Part shown: positions 1-9,300 of the stretch, one piece after another | How the letters are laid out: every line of letters begins with the position of its first letter | Numbering within the stretch: the stretch's first letter is position 1 | Origin: Fibrobacter succinogenes | GTDB taxonomy: Bacteria; Fibrobacterota; Fibrobacteria; Fibrobacterales; Fibrobacteraceae | Assembly: GCA_902768325.1 (NCBI GenBank) | Contig: CACXKY010000003.1 | Coordinates: 1 to 48,233, forward strand | Length of the DNA stretch: 48,233 nt | Direction of reading: 5' to 3' | Made by a program: the position numbers and the translations under genes | The notes under the pieces: generated by a model | Told to the model about the DNA's origin: nothing | The model's input: only the letters and a program-made list of their open reading frames with translations | The model's database searches: none

Positions 1-480
1 GAAGCCCAGGTGGACCGTTTCCTGTTGAAGGTGAAGGTGTCTTACCCGAACAAGGCCGACGAAATGAAGATTCTCGACGCCGTCGCCGGTGCGGGGCTCC
101 GTCAGCCGCAGGCCGTTGCCACGAAGGAAGACATTCTGGCCGCCCGCCAGCTGGTGAAGCAGGTGTACGTGGACGAACGCGTGCGCGAATACATCGTGAA
201 CCTGGTGCTTGCGACCCGCGATCCGGGCAGCATCAAGCGCAGTGACCTGGTCGGCTTTGTGGAAGTGGGTGCATCTCCGCGTGCATCGATTGGCCTTGCC
301 CAGGCTTCGAAGGCCCATGCGTTCATCCAGGGCCGTGCCTACGTGACGCCGGAAGACGTGAAGGCTGTCGCGATGGAAGTGCTCCGTCACCGCATTATCC
401 TGAGCTACGAGGCCGAAGCGGAAGAAGTCTCCGCCGAAACCGTCGTGCAGAAGATTCTCGACAGCGTCGAAGTGCCGTAA
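1..480 (+). CDS. MoxR-family AAA ATPase, C-terminal part (5' end outside window)
   Basis: The frame is open from base 1 to TAA at 478-480 and gives about 159 residues, so the start lies outside the window. The opening residues EAQVDRFLLKVKVSYP match the sensor/arginine-finger region of MoxR ATPases (usually EAQLDRF). The rest is the helical lid, including a segment resembling the family's GASPRAS-x-GL block (here GASPRASIGL) and the AYVTPEDVK segment. MoxR proteins act as chaperone-like ATPases, often together with DUF58 and von Willebrand factor type A proteins of Bat operons. The Walker A and B motifs are upstream and cannot be checked. Bat-like TPR genes occur 44 kb away at 44128-45641, but any functional link is inference. 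Confidence 0.9.
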   Translation, partial: EAQVDRFLLKVKVSYPNKADEMKILDAVAGAGLRQPQAVATKEDILAARQLVKQVYVDERVREYIVNLVLATRDPGSIKRSDLVGFVEVGASPRASIGLAQASKAHAFIQGRAYVTPEDVKAVAMEVLRHRIILSYEAEAEEVSAETVVQKILDSVEVP

Positions 481-488
481 AGGCCTAG

Positions 489-686
489 ATGGCAAATGTT
501 AATTTGTCTGTAATTGCAGAGAGGCTTGCCGCAAGCCTCCTTTTGCTTGCTATGGGCTCGTGCAGCTACTCGCATTCCGACCCGTGTCAGAGCTCCGTAT
601 ACGAGGAATGCATGGAGAGGACGGAGAATACGACGCTTGCCGATATCGTCTGCTCCGAAAAAGCGGCGTCTGAGTGCGAGGATTAG
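489..686 (+). CDS. Possible small lipoprotein (65 aa), unknown function
   Basis: A 65-residue frame starts 8 bp after the MoxR stop. Its N-terminus has a weakly charged region, a hydrophobic stretch LAASLLLLAMG and a lipobox-like AMGSC with Cys at residue 25. The short mature part is acidic and contains four more Cys (PCQSS, EECME, DIVCSE, SECED), which would fit two disulphides in the periplasm. No family was recognised. No strong Shine-Dalgarno sequence precedes the ATG. It could be a real small envelope protein co-transcribed with moxR, or a chance frame in a 300-bp gap. The signal-peptide architecture is the only positive evidence. Confidence 0.45.
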   Translation: MANVNLSVIAERLAASLLLLAMGSCSYSHSDPCQSSVYEECMERTENTTLADIVCSEKAASECED

Positions 687-709
687 GGCTGACGGGGTTG
701 GAAAATTGC

Positions 710-717
710 TATCTTTA
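710..717 (+). promoter_or_regulatory. Putative -7/-10 box (TATCTTTA) for purA
   Basis: TATCTTTA resembles the Bacteroidetes-type TAnnTTTG box, and the same octamer recurs before the TIGR02147 gene at 23256-23263. It would give a leader of about 60 nt before the purA ATG at 787. No convincing upstream -33 element was found. Confidence 0.45.
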
Positions 718-732
718 TGGCGAAAAAGGGTG

Positions 733-747
733 CAGGGAAGGTCCCTG
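733..747 (+). other. Small hairpin in the purA leader
   Basis: CAGGGA (733-738) and TCCCTG (742-747) form a perfect 6-bp stem with a 3-nt loop, about 40 nt before the purA start. No U-run follows, so it is not a terminator. It may stabilise the transcript or regulate purA, but nothing here proves a function and a known purine riboswitch core was not recognised. Confidence 0.35.
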
Positions 748-786
748 TGCTGCAATTTCGTGTTTTTACTACAAAATGAAGGATAT

Positions 787-2091
787 ATGGCAAATCGTGT
801 TGTAATCGGTTCCCAGTGGGGGGATGAAGGTAAGGCCAAGGTGGTGGATTTCTTGACTCTGGACGCAGACATTATCGTGCGTTTCCAGGGCGGAGCCAAT
901 GCGGGTCATACCGTCGAGGTGGGCGACCAGAAGTTCGTGTTCCACCTGATCCCGTCGGGCATCATGCACAAGGACAAGATTTGTGTTATCGGCAACGGTG
1001 TCGTTTTGGACCCGATTCAGACGCTCGCTGAAATCGCGGACCTCCATACCAAGGGAATCAACCCGGAAGGCCGCCTGTTTATTGCGAACAATGCCCACGT
1101 GGTGCTCCCGTACCACTCTACGCTCGACAAGGCGAAAGAAAAGAAGGCGGGCAAGGCTGCCATTGGTACTACCGGCCGCGGTATCGGCCCCTGCTATAGC
1201 GACAAGGTGAACCGCATCGGCGTGCGCGTGGGTGACTTGATGGACGAACGCGAACTGCGCCCCCGCGTCGAGGCGATGGCGAAGGTCCACAACGAAGAAT
1301 TTACCGTCATGTACGATGTTCCGGCGATCGACCCGGAAGTCGTCATCAAGGAATACCTGGAACTCGGCCAGAAGATCAAGCCGTTCGTGCGCGACGTGAG
1401 CGAGTTCCTCTACAAGTCCGTGAAGGCGGGCAAGCGCCTCGTGTTCGAAGGCGCCCAGGGCACCATCCTCGACGTGGACCAGGGTACGTACCCGTTCGTG
1501 ACGTCGAGCAATACGGTGGCGGGCTATGCCAGCTGCGGTGCCGGTGTCGGACCTACGGCTCTGGACGAAGTCTGGGGCGTGGTGAAGGCCTATACGACCC
1601 GCGTGGGTAACGGTCCCTTCCCGACGGAACTCTTGGACGAAACGGGCGACACGCTCCGTAAGATTGGTAACGAATACGGCGCCACGACGGGCCGTAACCG
1701 CCGCTGCGGTTGGTTCGACGCTCCGGTCGTGCGCAAGGCGACCGTGGTGAACGGCCTTACGCACCTCGCCATCACCAAGCTCGACGTGCTCGACACGTTC
1801 GACACGGTGAAGATCTGCACGCACTACATGTGCGACGGCGAAAAGCTCGACTTTATCCCGAACCAGCTCTCGAAGGTGGGCCGCTGCACTCCGGTGTACG
1901 AAGAAATGCCCGGCTGGAAGTGCGATACGACCAAGTGCCGCAGCTACGACGAGCTCCCGGAGAACGCGAAGAAGTATTTGCAGCGTATGGCCGAACTTGT
2001 CGATGTGAAAATTGGTATGATTTCTATTGGCGCTAAGCGCGACCAGAGTATCGTGATCGATGCCGGTCTCGCTAAGGGCTTGGGCCTTTAA
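787..2091 (+). CDS. purA: Adenylosuccinate synthetase
   Basis: This 434-residue protein catalyses the GTP-dependent joining of IMP and aspartate to adenylosuccinate, the first committed step to AMP, in the cytoplasm. The length is normal for the family. Recognisable blocks are the N-terminal P-loop WGDEGKAK (residues 11-18), GGANAGHT (the catalytic His in NAGHT), GTTGRGIGP, EGAQGT, TTGRNRRCGW and the C-terminal SIGAKRDQ. The P-loop has Ala17 where most members have Gly (GDEGKGK). The ATG at 787 was chosen because the conserved N-terminus MANRVVIGSQWGDEG begins there; the frame is open further upstream but that part has no PurA similarity. It sits alone behind its own leader and is followed 29 bp later by a Crp-type regulator. 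Confidence 0.97.
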   Translation: MANRVVIGSQWGDEGKAKVVDFLTLDADIIVRFQGGANAGHTVEVGDQKFVFHLIPSGIMHKDKICVIGNGVVLDPIQTLAEIADLHTKGINPEGRLFIANNAHVVLPYHSTLDKAKEKKAGKAAIGTTGRGIGPCYSDKVNRIGVRVGDLMDERELRPRVEAMAKVHNEEFTVMYDVPAIDPEVVIKEYLELGQKIKPFVRDVSEFLYKSVKAGKRLVFEGAQGTILDVDQGTYPFVTSSNTVAGYASCGAGVGPTALDEVWGVVKAYTTRVGNGPFPTELLDETGDTLRKIGNEYGATTGRNRRCGWFDAPVVRKATVVNGLTHLAITKLDVLDTFDTVKICTHYMCDGEKLDFIPNQLSKVGRCTPVYEEMPGWKCDTTKCRSYDELPENAKKYLQRMAELVDVKIGMISIGAKRDQSIVIDAGLAKGLGL

Positions 2092-2120
2092 AGAAACAAT
2101 AAACAAGAAGGAATGAGAAT

Positions 2121-2831
2121 ATGGACGCTAACATCGTAGGACTGTTGAAGGGCGTGGAGCTCTTCTCGGAATTGAACGAAGAACAGCTCGGGATGCTTGC
2201 CAATTTGGTGGTAGCCCAGAATTTCAACCGCGACGAGACCGTGGTGCTTGAGGGCGACGACTCCGTACAGGCGCTGTACCTCATTGCTTCTGGATCTGTG
2301 CAGGTCTACATGACCGGCATTGACGGTCGCGAGACAATCCTCAGCTTCCTGGAACGCGGTGACTTCTTTGGCGAGATGTCGCTGATCGACGGGGAACCGA
2401 GGTCTGCTTCCGTGCGTACGGTGACAGACGCCCAGCTTCTCATTATCCACCGCGAATCCTTCTTGAAACTGATCCGCCAGTCTCCGGAAATCGCCATGGG
2501 CCTCTTGAGCGAAATGAGCAAGAGACTCCGCAAGGCCAACCGCCAGATCGGTTCGCTCTCGACGATGTCCGTGAGCGGTCGCGTGGCCGGTACGCTCCTC
2601 AACCTCATGGAAGAACGCGGTATCCGCATCCATACGGACGGCGGCAAGATGGTGACGGTTATCCACAACCGCCCCACGCAGCAGCAGCTGGCCGACATGT
2701 CGGGTACGACCCGCGAAACCGTGAGCCGTATCTGCTCCCTGCTGGTCCGTACCGGTGCCATCGCCATGACGGGCAAGGATATCGTCATCTTTGACGAAGG
2801 TGCCTTGCAAGAAAAGGCGACGAAGGGGTAG
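2121..2831 (+). CDS. Crp/Fnr-family transcriptional regulator
   Basis: The 236-residue protein has an N-terminal cyclic-nucleotide-binding-type beta-roll (about residues 10-120) with a phosphate-binding-cassette-like segment FGEMSLIDGEPRSASV around residues 83-98. A long dimerisation helix follows, and a winged helix-turn-helix at about 186-208 (TQQQLADMSGTTRETVSR). The N-terminal cysteines that bind iron-sulfur in Fnr are absent, so a cyclic-nucleotide or other ligand is more likely than oxygen sensing by an FeS cluster. AAGGA lies 9-10 bases before the ATG. It lies 29 bp after purA and may share its transcript; its regulon cannot be inferred from position. Confidence 0.93.
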   Translation: MDANIVGLLKGVELFSELNEEQLGMLANLVVAQNFNRDETVVLEGDDSVQALYLIASGSVQVYMTGIDGRETILSFLERGDFFGEMSLIDGEPRSASVRTVTDAQLLIIHRESFLKLIRQSPEIAMGLLSEMSKRLRKANRQIGSLSTMSVSGRVAGTLLNLMEERGIRIHTDGGKMVTVIHNRPTQQQLADMSGTTRETVSRICSLLVRTGAIAMTGKDIVIFDEGALQEKATKG

Positions 2832-2849
2832 AACCATTAGGAATTCGGA

Positions 2850-2884
2850 GTCGCTAGTAATCAAGGACTAGTGGCTAATGATTG
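2850..2884. repeat. Degenerate heptamer array (GTGACTA-like), five units
   Basis: Five consecutive 7-mers, GTCGCTA, GTAATCA, AGGACTA, GTGGCTA and ATGATTG, follow a loose consensus GTGACTA. The array fills most of the gap between the crp-like stop and the PASTA gene. A second, longer array of the same type is at 31627-31687. Confidence 0.6.
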
Positions 2885-2887
2885 AAC

Positions 2888-3661
2888 ATGAATAAGTTGA
2901 AATCTGTTTTGAATAAGTTTTTGGCGTTCCTTAAAAAGTCGCCTATCGCGAAGGCGCTTTGCATTTGGATAGTTCTGTTGATCCTGTTGGCGTTGGCGAC
3001 GGACAAACTCATCATGCCCGTTTTCTCTGGCCATTTCACGTCGACGGGCGCTGTCCCGAACCTCGAAGGCATGACGCAGGAAGCCGCCGAAGCGGCCCTG
3101 ACCGAAGCTGGCTTCAAGTTCGAATGGCTTGAGGAAGGCCGCTACAGTTCACAGATTCCGGAAGGGCTTGTGCTGGTGCAGATGCCCGCTGCCGGTCGTA
3201 CGGCAAAGCTCGGACGTACGGTCAAGCTTACGAAGAGCCTGGGCCTTCGCGAAGTCAAGATTCCTGACTTGCGCGGCAAGAGCCAGAAGCAGGCGGAAAT
3301 TTCCTTGACCCGTGCGGGCCTCGTGCAGGGCGAAATCGTGAAGGGCGCCCACCAGAGCATTCCGCGTGGCGTCGTCATCAGGACGATCCCGCTGGCTGGC
3401 AAGAAGGCTCGTATCGGCGATACGGTGAAGGTCGTTATTTCGGCCGGCGTCACGACCGGCAAGGTCCTGCTCCCCGACTTTACGGGCCAGGTCATAGACA
3501 ACGTTTATCCGAAGCTCGAGAAGCTCGGATTCAAGGTGGGTGATATCAAGCGCGTGAAGGCCGAAAACGGCGAAGCTCCGGGGACGATTCTGGAAACCGC
3601 TCCCAAGCATGGCGATTACCTGCCCCCAGACACCAAGATCGATTTCGCGATAGCGGACTAG
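2888..3661 (+). CDS. Membrane-anchored PASTA-domain protein
   Basis: The 257-residue protein has a short basic cytoplasmic N-terminus, one transmembrane helix (about residues 20-40, IAKALCIWIVLLILLALA) and three PASTA repeats outside the membrane (about 53-120, 122-188 and 193-257). Each repeat shows the pattern P-[DN]-[LF]-x-G, then an amphipathic helix, then a VxxxxPxxG turn. PASTA domains bind peptidoglycan fragments or beta-lactams in Ser/Thr kinases and class B PBPs. Here there is no kinase or transpeptidase domain, so this is a stand-alone envelope sensor or scaffold. ATG 2888 is preferred over a TTG two codons earlier. The TPR lipoprotein begins 7 bp downstream, which suggests co-transcription. 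Confidence 0.9.
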   Translation: MNKLKSVLNKFLAFLKKSPIAKALCIWIVLLILLALATDKLIMPVFSGHFTSTGAVPNLEGMTQEAAEAALTEAGFKFEWLEEGRYSSQIPEGLVLVQMPAAGRTAKLGRTVKLTKSLGLREVKIPDLRGKSQKQAEISLTRAGLVQGEIVKGAHQSIPRGVVIRTIPLAGKKARIGDTVKVVISAGVTTGKVLLPDFTGQVIDNVYPKLEKLGFKVGDIKRVKAENGEAPGTILETAPKHGDYLPPDTKIDFAIAD

Positions 3662-3668
3662 GTTTTTT

Positions 3669-5579
3669 ATGGCTCGGTTTATGGGATTCCTTATACCAGT
3701 GCTGATGCTGGCGCTCTATTTGGGCGCCTGTAGTTCTGCACCCCATAAGCAGGGCGACTCCAACCAGGCGACGCTTACGGCCGTAGATTCCGCGGTCATC
3801 AAGGATGCGCTTGAAAAGATGAACATGCCGCAAGACTTGGACGTCGCGCATGAATCTTTTATACGGGCGCAAGAAATGGAACTGCGTGGCGAAAAGCAGT
3901 TGGCCGAAGTTTTCTGGCAGCGCGCCTATGACGCTGACCCGGGGAACCGCTACCTCGCTTTCAATGTGGCCGCCCGTTTGTTTGCCCACGGGAACGATTC
4001 CGCCGCGCTTGCGGTGGCGCGTAAGGCGTCCGGTTACAAGGGCCCCGTGCTGACGAGCCAGCTGGAACTGTTGGCGAAGCTGTACGTGAAGGAAGGCATC
4101 GCCGATTCCGCACGTAAGTACTTCAAGGTGGCGCTGGATTCTTCGCACAACCAGGACATGACCTTGCTCTATGACTACAGCCTCTTCTTGGAAGCGGTCC
4201 AAGACAAGAAGGAACTGGTGAAGGTCTACGATGCGCTCCTCCCGCAGACGAACTACATCCAGTCGCTGTTTGCCCGCCAGCTGAACATCTTGTTGGAACT
4301 CGGTAAGGATTCCGCCATCGTGGAGCTGTTCGGGAAGGCTTACGACGCCCTCGGTGATAAGGAATTGCTCGTGAAGATGGTCCAGGGCCTCGCCATGCAG
4401 AAGAGGAATGCCGAAGTCCGTGCCATTGCCGATACGATTACCGGGAACACCGAACAGGATGAGGCGATTATCAATACGGCGCTGATGACTTTTGGCGACC
4501 GCGATCGCGAGGCGGCATTCAAGTTCTTGAAGAAGAAGGTGTACAAGGACAGCCTCCGCACGCCGGTGATGTTCTATTACCTCGGCAGTTACGAGTTTGC
4601 CATGGGCGAGCGCGATAGCGCGAAAGTCCACCTGGGCGATGTCTACCTGAAACTCGGCAAGACTCCGGCTTATGCGGCCCAGGCCTGCCGTGCGCTTTCG
4701 GGAATTGCCTTTGCCGAAGATAACAAGAAGGAAGGGCTCCGCTACGCGGAACTTGCCGATTCCCTGCAACTGAGCGGCGACAAGGACTTCTTGGCGATGG
4801 CCTACGGCTATGCCGGCGTTTATGATAAGGCTTACGTGTTGCTCGATTCGATGATGGCCGTGTGGAGCCATTGGACACCGATGGCGGGCGTTGCCGATTC
4901 GGCGACGGTTGCGATCATGCGTAAGAAGGCGTCCCGTGCCCACCGCCAGCTGCAGCATTCCTATGCGCAGATTTTGCTGATGGAAGCCCGCGATATCGAA
5001 GACGACGGCAAGGCGGATACTTTAAAGCGTTCCCGCGCCAAGGAAGCCCGTACCAAGGCGGAACTGTTTTGGGAAAGCATGCTGATGGCCGATTCGACGG
5101 ATATGTTCGTCCGTTCGCTGATGGCGATGAACCTGGAGAGGCTCGGGCGTTATGACGAATCTTTCCGGATGTTCGAATACCTGCTGCAAAACGCGGCTCA
5201 GGCCCGCCTGGACTGGCCCGAACTGCTGAACTACTACGGCTATTCGCTGATTGACTTGAACCGCAGTCCGGAAGAAGTGGAAAAGGGATTCCAGATGGTG
5301 GTGAAGGCGTTGGAGATGGAAGGGGATTCCCCGAGCGAGGCTTTCCTCGATTCCAAGGCCTGGGCGCTGTTCCGCAAGGGCAATTATGAAGAAGCCCTTT
5401 CGACGATGAAGCTTATCAAGTCGAAGCACTTTGAGAATGATTACGTTTACTGGGAGCACCTTGCTGCCATCCAGAATGCGCTAGGCAAGAAGTCCGATGC
5501 GACGAAGTCGTACAAGAAGCTCCTGAAGTTGCGCCCGAACCATCCTGCCGCCAAGGAATTCCTGGGCAAGAAAAAGTAG
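3669..5579 (+). CDS. TPR-repeat lipoprotein (636 aa)
   Basis: The N-terminus is a lipoprotein signal with hydrophobic core and lipobox LGAC (Cys at about residue 19), then a Ser/Gln-rich spacer. The rest is almost entirely helical tetratricopeptide-like repeats, for example AEVFWQRAYDADPGNRYLAF near residue 80 and the C-terminal NYEEALSTMKLIKSK and SYKKLLKLRPNHPAAKEF. Such proteins are assembly or scaffold factors on the periplasmic face of the outer membrane. It lies 7 bp after the PASTA gene and 6 bp before another lipoprotein, so the three probably form one envelope operon. No specific partner can be named from the sequence. Confidence 0.85.
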   Translation: MARFMGFLIPVLMLALYLGACSSAPHKQGDSNQATLTAVDSAVIKDALEKMNMPQDLDVAHESFIRAQEMELRGEKQLAEVFWQRAYDADPGNRYLAFNVAARLFAHGNDSAALAVARKASGYKGPVLTSQLELLAKLYVKEGIADSARKYFKVALDSSHNQDMTLLYDYSLFLEAVQDKKELVKVYDALLPQTNYIQSLFARQLNILLELGKDSAIVELFGKAYDALGDKELLVKMVQGLAMQKRNAEVRAIADTITGNTEQDEAIINTALMTFGDRDREAAFKFLKKKVYKDSLRTPVMFYYLGSYEFAMGERDSAKVHLGDVYLKLGKTPAYAAQACRALSGIAFAEDNKKEGLRYAELADSLQLSGDKDFLAMAYGYAGVYDKAYVLLDSMMAVWSHWTPMAGVADSATVAIMRKKASRAHRQLQHSYAQILLMEARDIEDDGKADTLKRSRAKEARTKAELFWESMLMADSTDMFVRSLMAMNLERLGRYDESFRMFEYLLQNAAQARLDWPELLNYYGYSLIDLNRSPEEVEKGFQMVVKALEMEGDSPSEAFLDSKAWALFRKGNYEEALSTMKLIKSKHFENDYVYWEHLAAIQNALGKKSDATKSYKKLLKLRPNHPAAKEFLGKKK

Positions 5580-5585
5580 GTCGGG

Positions 5586-6341
5586 ATGTTTGGCCGTCTC
5601 TCATTTACCGCTTTCCTGGTCGCGTGCGTAACCGCGCTCCTGTTTTCGGGATGCGCATGGTTCAAGCCTCCGGTAGAATCGAACCGCACTGCCGCGGTTT
5701 CGGAACCGGCGCGCGATAGCCTCCGTGCCAAATTCGTTTTGACGGTGCTCGATAGCCTGGGCAAGGAACAAGACCTGGACGCCGTGCTTTTCTCGGTACC
5801 GCACAAGCGCTACCGCATGGAACTGACAGGCCCCATGGGCGTGGGTGTTGCTTCGCTGTTGTGGACGGAGGAAGGCTGGAACATGGTTTTCCCGACGGAG
5901 AAGAAATACCTCTCCGGCGTAGGCTATATGGTGGGCCTTATGGGGGACAATTCTGTCCCGATGGTGCCGATCCACCAGATGGCGGATATTTTCGAGGGCG
6001 TGCTGGTGCCGGAAAGGAGCGAGGTGCTCGCGGAAAGCGATTCGGCGGATTTCCACGTGGTGAAGGTGCGTGCCCCGAGCGGGATGCAGTTTACTTACGG
6101 GAAGCGGGATGGCGAAATCGCATGGCTGATGCGTGGCGGTCTCGACGGCAAGCCCGAAATTCTCAAGTTCTCCGAATTCAAGGAATTTGAGGGCGTGCGC
6201 CTCCCGTCTAATGTCGAGTTTGAAGCTGGCGGAAAGATGTTCCTGAAAATCCGCATCAAGAAGGTGGCCCGCAACAAGGCGTTCAGCCTCGGGACCTGGC
6301 GCTTGAATGTGCCCAAAAGCTACAAGCGCATAGGGGAGTAG
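5586..6341 (+). CDS. LolB/DUF4292-like outer-membrane lipoprotein
   Basis: The 251-residue protein starts with a signal peptide ending in lipobox FSGC (Cys at residue 23). The mature part has the beta-rich layout of LolA/LolB-fold lipoproteins of the DUF4292 type: RAKFVLTVLD near the start, YRMELTGPMGVGVASLLW, GWNMVFPTEKKYLSG, and a late strand GVRLPSNVEFEAGGKMFLKIRIKKV. LolB inserts lipoproteins into the outer membrane, but sequence alone cannot show that this copy does so. It begins 6 bp after the TPR lipoprotein and is probably in the same operon. The fold call is from the pattern of strands and key phrases, not a profile search. Confidence 0.7.
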   Translation: MFGRLSFTAFLVACVTALLFSGCAWFKPPVESNRTAAVSEPARDSLRAKFVLTVLDSLGKEQDLDAVLFSVPHKRYRMELTGPMGVGVASLLWTEEGWNMVFPTEKKYLSGVGYMVGLMGDNSVPMVPIHQMADIFEGVLVPERSEVLAESDSADFHVVKVRAPSGMQFTYGKRDGEIAWLMRGGLDGKPEILKFSEFKEFEGVRLPSNVEFEAGGKMFLKIRIKKVARNKAFSLGTWRLNVPKSYKRIGE

Positions 6342-6357
6342 CGTTCCTCTAGGGCTC

Positions 6358-6365
6358 TATTTTTG
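6358..6365 (+). promoter_or_regulatory. TAnnTTTG box (TATTTTTG) before the large M6-like gene
   Basis: TATTTTTG fits the Bacteroidetes TAnnTTTG consensus exactly and lies 15 bp before the ATG at 6381, in the 39-bp gap after the preceding lipoprotein gene. It would give a leader of about 10 nt or less. Confidence 0.5.
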
Positions 6366-6380
6366 TAGATTGGATTAAGT

Positions 6381-9300
6381 ATGAAACGTTTTAAGACAGT
6401 GTTAGTGCTTCTAGCCTTTTTCGTGGCGTTTGTGTCGCCCGTTTTTGCTGTAGATACTCTTGAAGTGTTTATTTTGCGCGTGCAGTTTGCCGAGGAAAAG
6501 ACGGACAATTCCTTGACGACGGGCAAGGGGACGTTCGGGACCGTGCCGGACAAGAACTACGGTTTGGACCCGACGAAGCAGAGCGGGAAGGTCCCTTACT
6601 GGGAAAAGCATTTGCAGTATGCCGACGCCTACTACCGTGCGGCAAGTGGTGGAAAGCTTGCGATCAAGGCGACGGTGTTCCCGATCTATTCGCTAAAGAA
6701 GCATATCATCGACTATAACAGAACGTCCAAGCTGGAAGGCGAAAAAACGGCGGAATTCGATGAAGCCCGCAGCCGCGATTACTTGACGTTTGTGTACGAC
6801 GCGGTGGTGGCCGCTGCCGTTGCCGACACGTCGAAGGCATCCCCCTTCCGCATCCCGCTTTCGAAGAACCCGAACGTCAAGCGCGCCTACATGATTGTGC
6901 ATGCCGGCGCGAGCAGGCTTGTGGACGGCGGTGGCATGGGCCCCGATAACGCCGATACGCCGGGTGACTTTATGGACATCTACGTATCGCGTGATGCCTG
7001 GGAATACTTGAGGCCGGATTCGGCCAAGAGCGACTTTGTGAAGCCGGCGTTTGGCCTGAACGACAAGAAGGATTCCGTAGTGAACGGCCTGATTATCAAG
7101 GGTTCTGTCCTGGATACGTTGCGTTCTATCATGGTGGTGAGCGAGACGGCTTCGCAGGATGGCTTGAACTGGGGCGTGAACGGAATCGTGGTGAACCAGA
7201 TTGGCCGCGAACTGGGCTTGCCGAACACGTACGACGTGGTGAAGGGAATTTCGCGCCTCGGTTATTTCGATGCGATGGACTTTGCGGGCTATAATGCCGG
7301 AAACGGATTCTTGCCTTCGCTCCCTGCTGCATGGGAACGCGCCTATATGGGCTGGAGCAATGTCCGGGAAGTGCGCCCGGTGGCGGGGAAGCCCGTGACC
7401 GTGGATATCACGGCGGCAGGTACCGGCAAGGGCACCGAAATCGTGAAGGTCCCGCTCAGCGCGAGCGAATATTTGCTGATCGAGAACCGTCAGAGGAGCT
7501 GGAACAAAGATGGCAAGGTGCGCTTTGTACTCGGCACGACGGACGAAGATGCCGATACGACGGTGCGGACGGTCGTGGTCGACAGCTTGAGCAAGGTTTT
7601 TGAAGACAGTACGTGCAATGAAAAAGGAAAGTGTACGGTCAACAAGAAAAAGGCGAAAGGCCTGATTGTCGGCATGGACAGCTACGATGCGGGCCTCCCG
7701 GCGAGCGGTATCGCGGTGTGGCGCGTGAACGAATGGTACCTGCGCGAGACTCTGGAATACGGCATTGCAAACTTCTGGGGCGGCGATACGCTGCGTGATC
7801 ACCAGTTCGGTATCGCGATGATTGAAGCCGACGGGATTCTTTCTATTGGAAAGACGTTCAAGAATGCCCTCGGCCAAGATACGTACGATTACGGTTCGGG
7901 AACGGATTTGCTCCCGCACCTGCGCAAGCCCTCCAAGGATTCTAAGCAGAAGTTCGATACGCTGAAGACCATCAATGCGGTAGGCTATGCGAATACGATG
8001 ACGACGCAGGGCGGCTACACCGGTATCAAGATTACGGTGAACGTGCCGAAGAACGCCCGCAAGGAAAAAACCGCGAACGCCTTCCTGGGCGATAGCGTGG
8101 TGAACTTCGCGGCTCCGGTCATCAGCGTGACGATCAGCATCGACAACGGTAGCATTGAAGGCAGCAAGTTCCCGCGTAACGTGGGCCTTGCAAGCGCCGT
8201 GCGTGGCGCGGTCTTTGTCGACCATCCCGAAAAGGATGGCGAAAAGCTCTTGGTCGTCGCTGCGATGGACGGCACCCTCCAGGTGTTCGACGCCTTGGGC
8301 GATACGCTCTTTGTTGCCGATACTACGGTGGTGCAGAAACGTCTTTCGCAGAAGGATACGGCGGCGGAAGTCCCGCTTTACCGCGTGGGCGCAAGCTATG
8401 GACCGCTGGTCGGCCTCGCGAGCGATGGCAAGGACGTGTATAGCCTGCACCGGAAAAAGCTTGTGAAGACGAGTTTTGCGGGCGGGCTGCCGGTACAGCA
8501 GGATTACGATATCGAATCGGCAACGGCGGGGCCGGTCATTGTCGGCGATGAAATCCGCTTTGCGACGAAGAAGGGCGTAAACGTCTTCAAGAAGGGCGAT
8601 GGAAAGATCAAGCTTGTGGAAGAACGCGAAGGCGTTACGGACCTGGTGTTCTGTGGAAGTTCCGACGGGAAGGACGTTTTTGCCTACGTGACGGACAAGG
8701 GCGTCGCCTATGCAGGGGAACGCGAAATAAAGCTGAACGGCAAGGCAGGGGAGTCTTACCGCCTCGCCTGTACCGATTTGGACCGCGATGGCGTCAACGA
8801 AGTGATTGCTGTCGGGAGCCGCGGCACGACGGTGGCCACAAGCCTCCTGGAAGGGAAGAAAGGCTTGAACTGGACGAAGGTCTACAAGCGCGGTGCCGCC
8901 GGTACGAGCGGCCTCAAGGATGAAACCTCCGGAATCGCGCTGGGCGATGTCAACGGGGACGGTTATCCCGATGTCGTATTCTTGGGCGATAACCTCGTGT
9001 ATGCGCTGGACCGTTCCGGCCTGCCTCTCGCAGGGTTCCCGGTGAAGATTTCCCGCGGTACTCCGATTTACGGTTTCTTCAGCGACCCTGTCTTGGTTGA
9101 CGTGAACAAGGATGACGTTCCTGAAATTCTCGTGCCGAGCAGTGACGGCCTGGTGTACGCCTATACCGGCAAGGGCAAGGCCGTGACGTCGCAGTTCCCG
9201 CTGGCTGCCGGCAGTTTTGAATACCTCGATTCGACGCAGGTCATTCAGCCCATGAGCATCTTCGTCGCGGATGCGGTTCCTGGAAAGAAGTCCGCGGGTC

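Noticed and set aside
514-786. Upstream extension of purA to an earlier ATG
   Set aside because: The extra 91 residues have no PurA similarity and cross a probable promoter and the small lipoprotein frame; the conserved N-terminus starts at 787.
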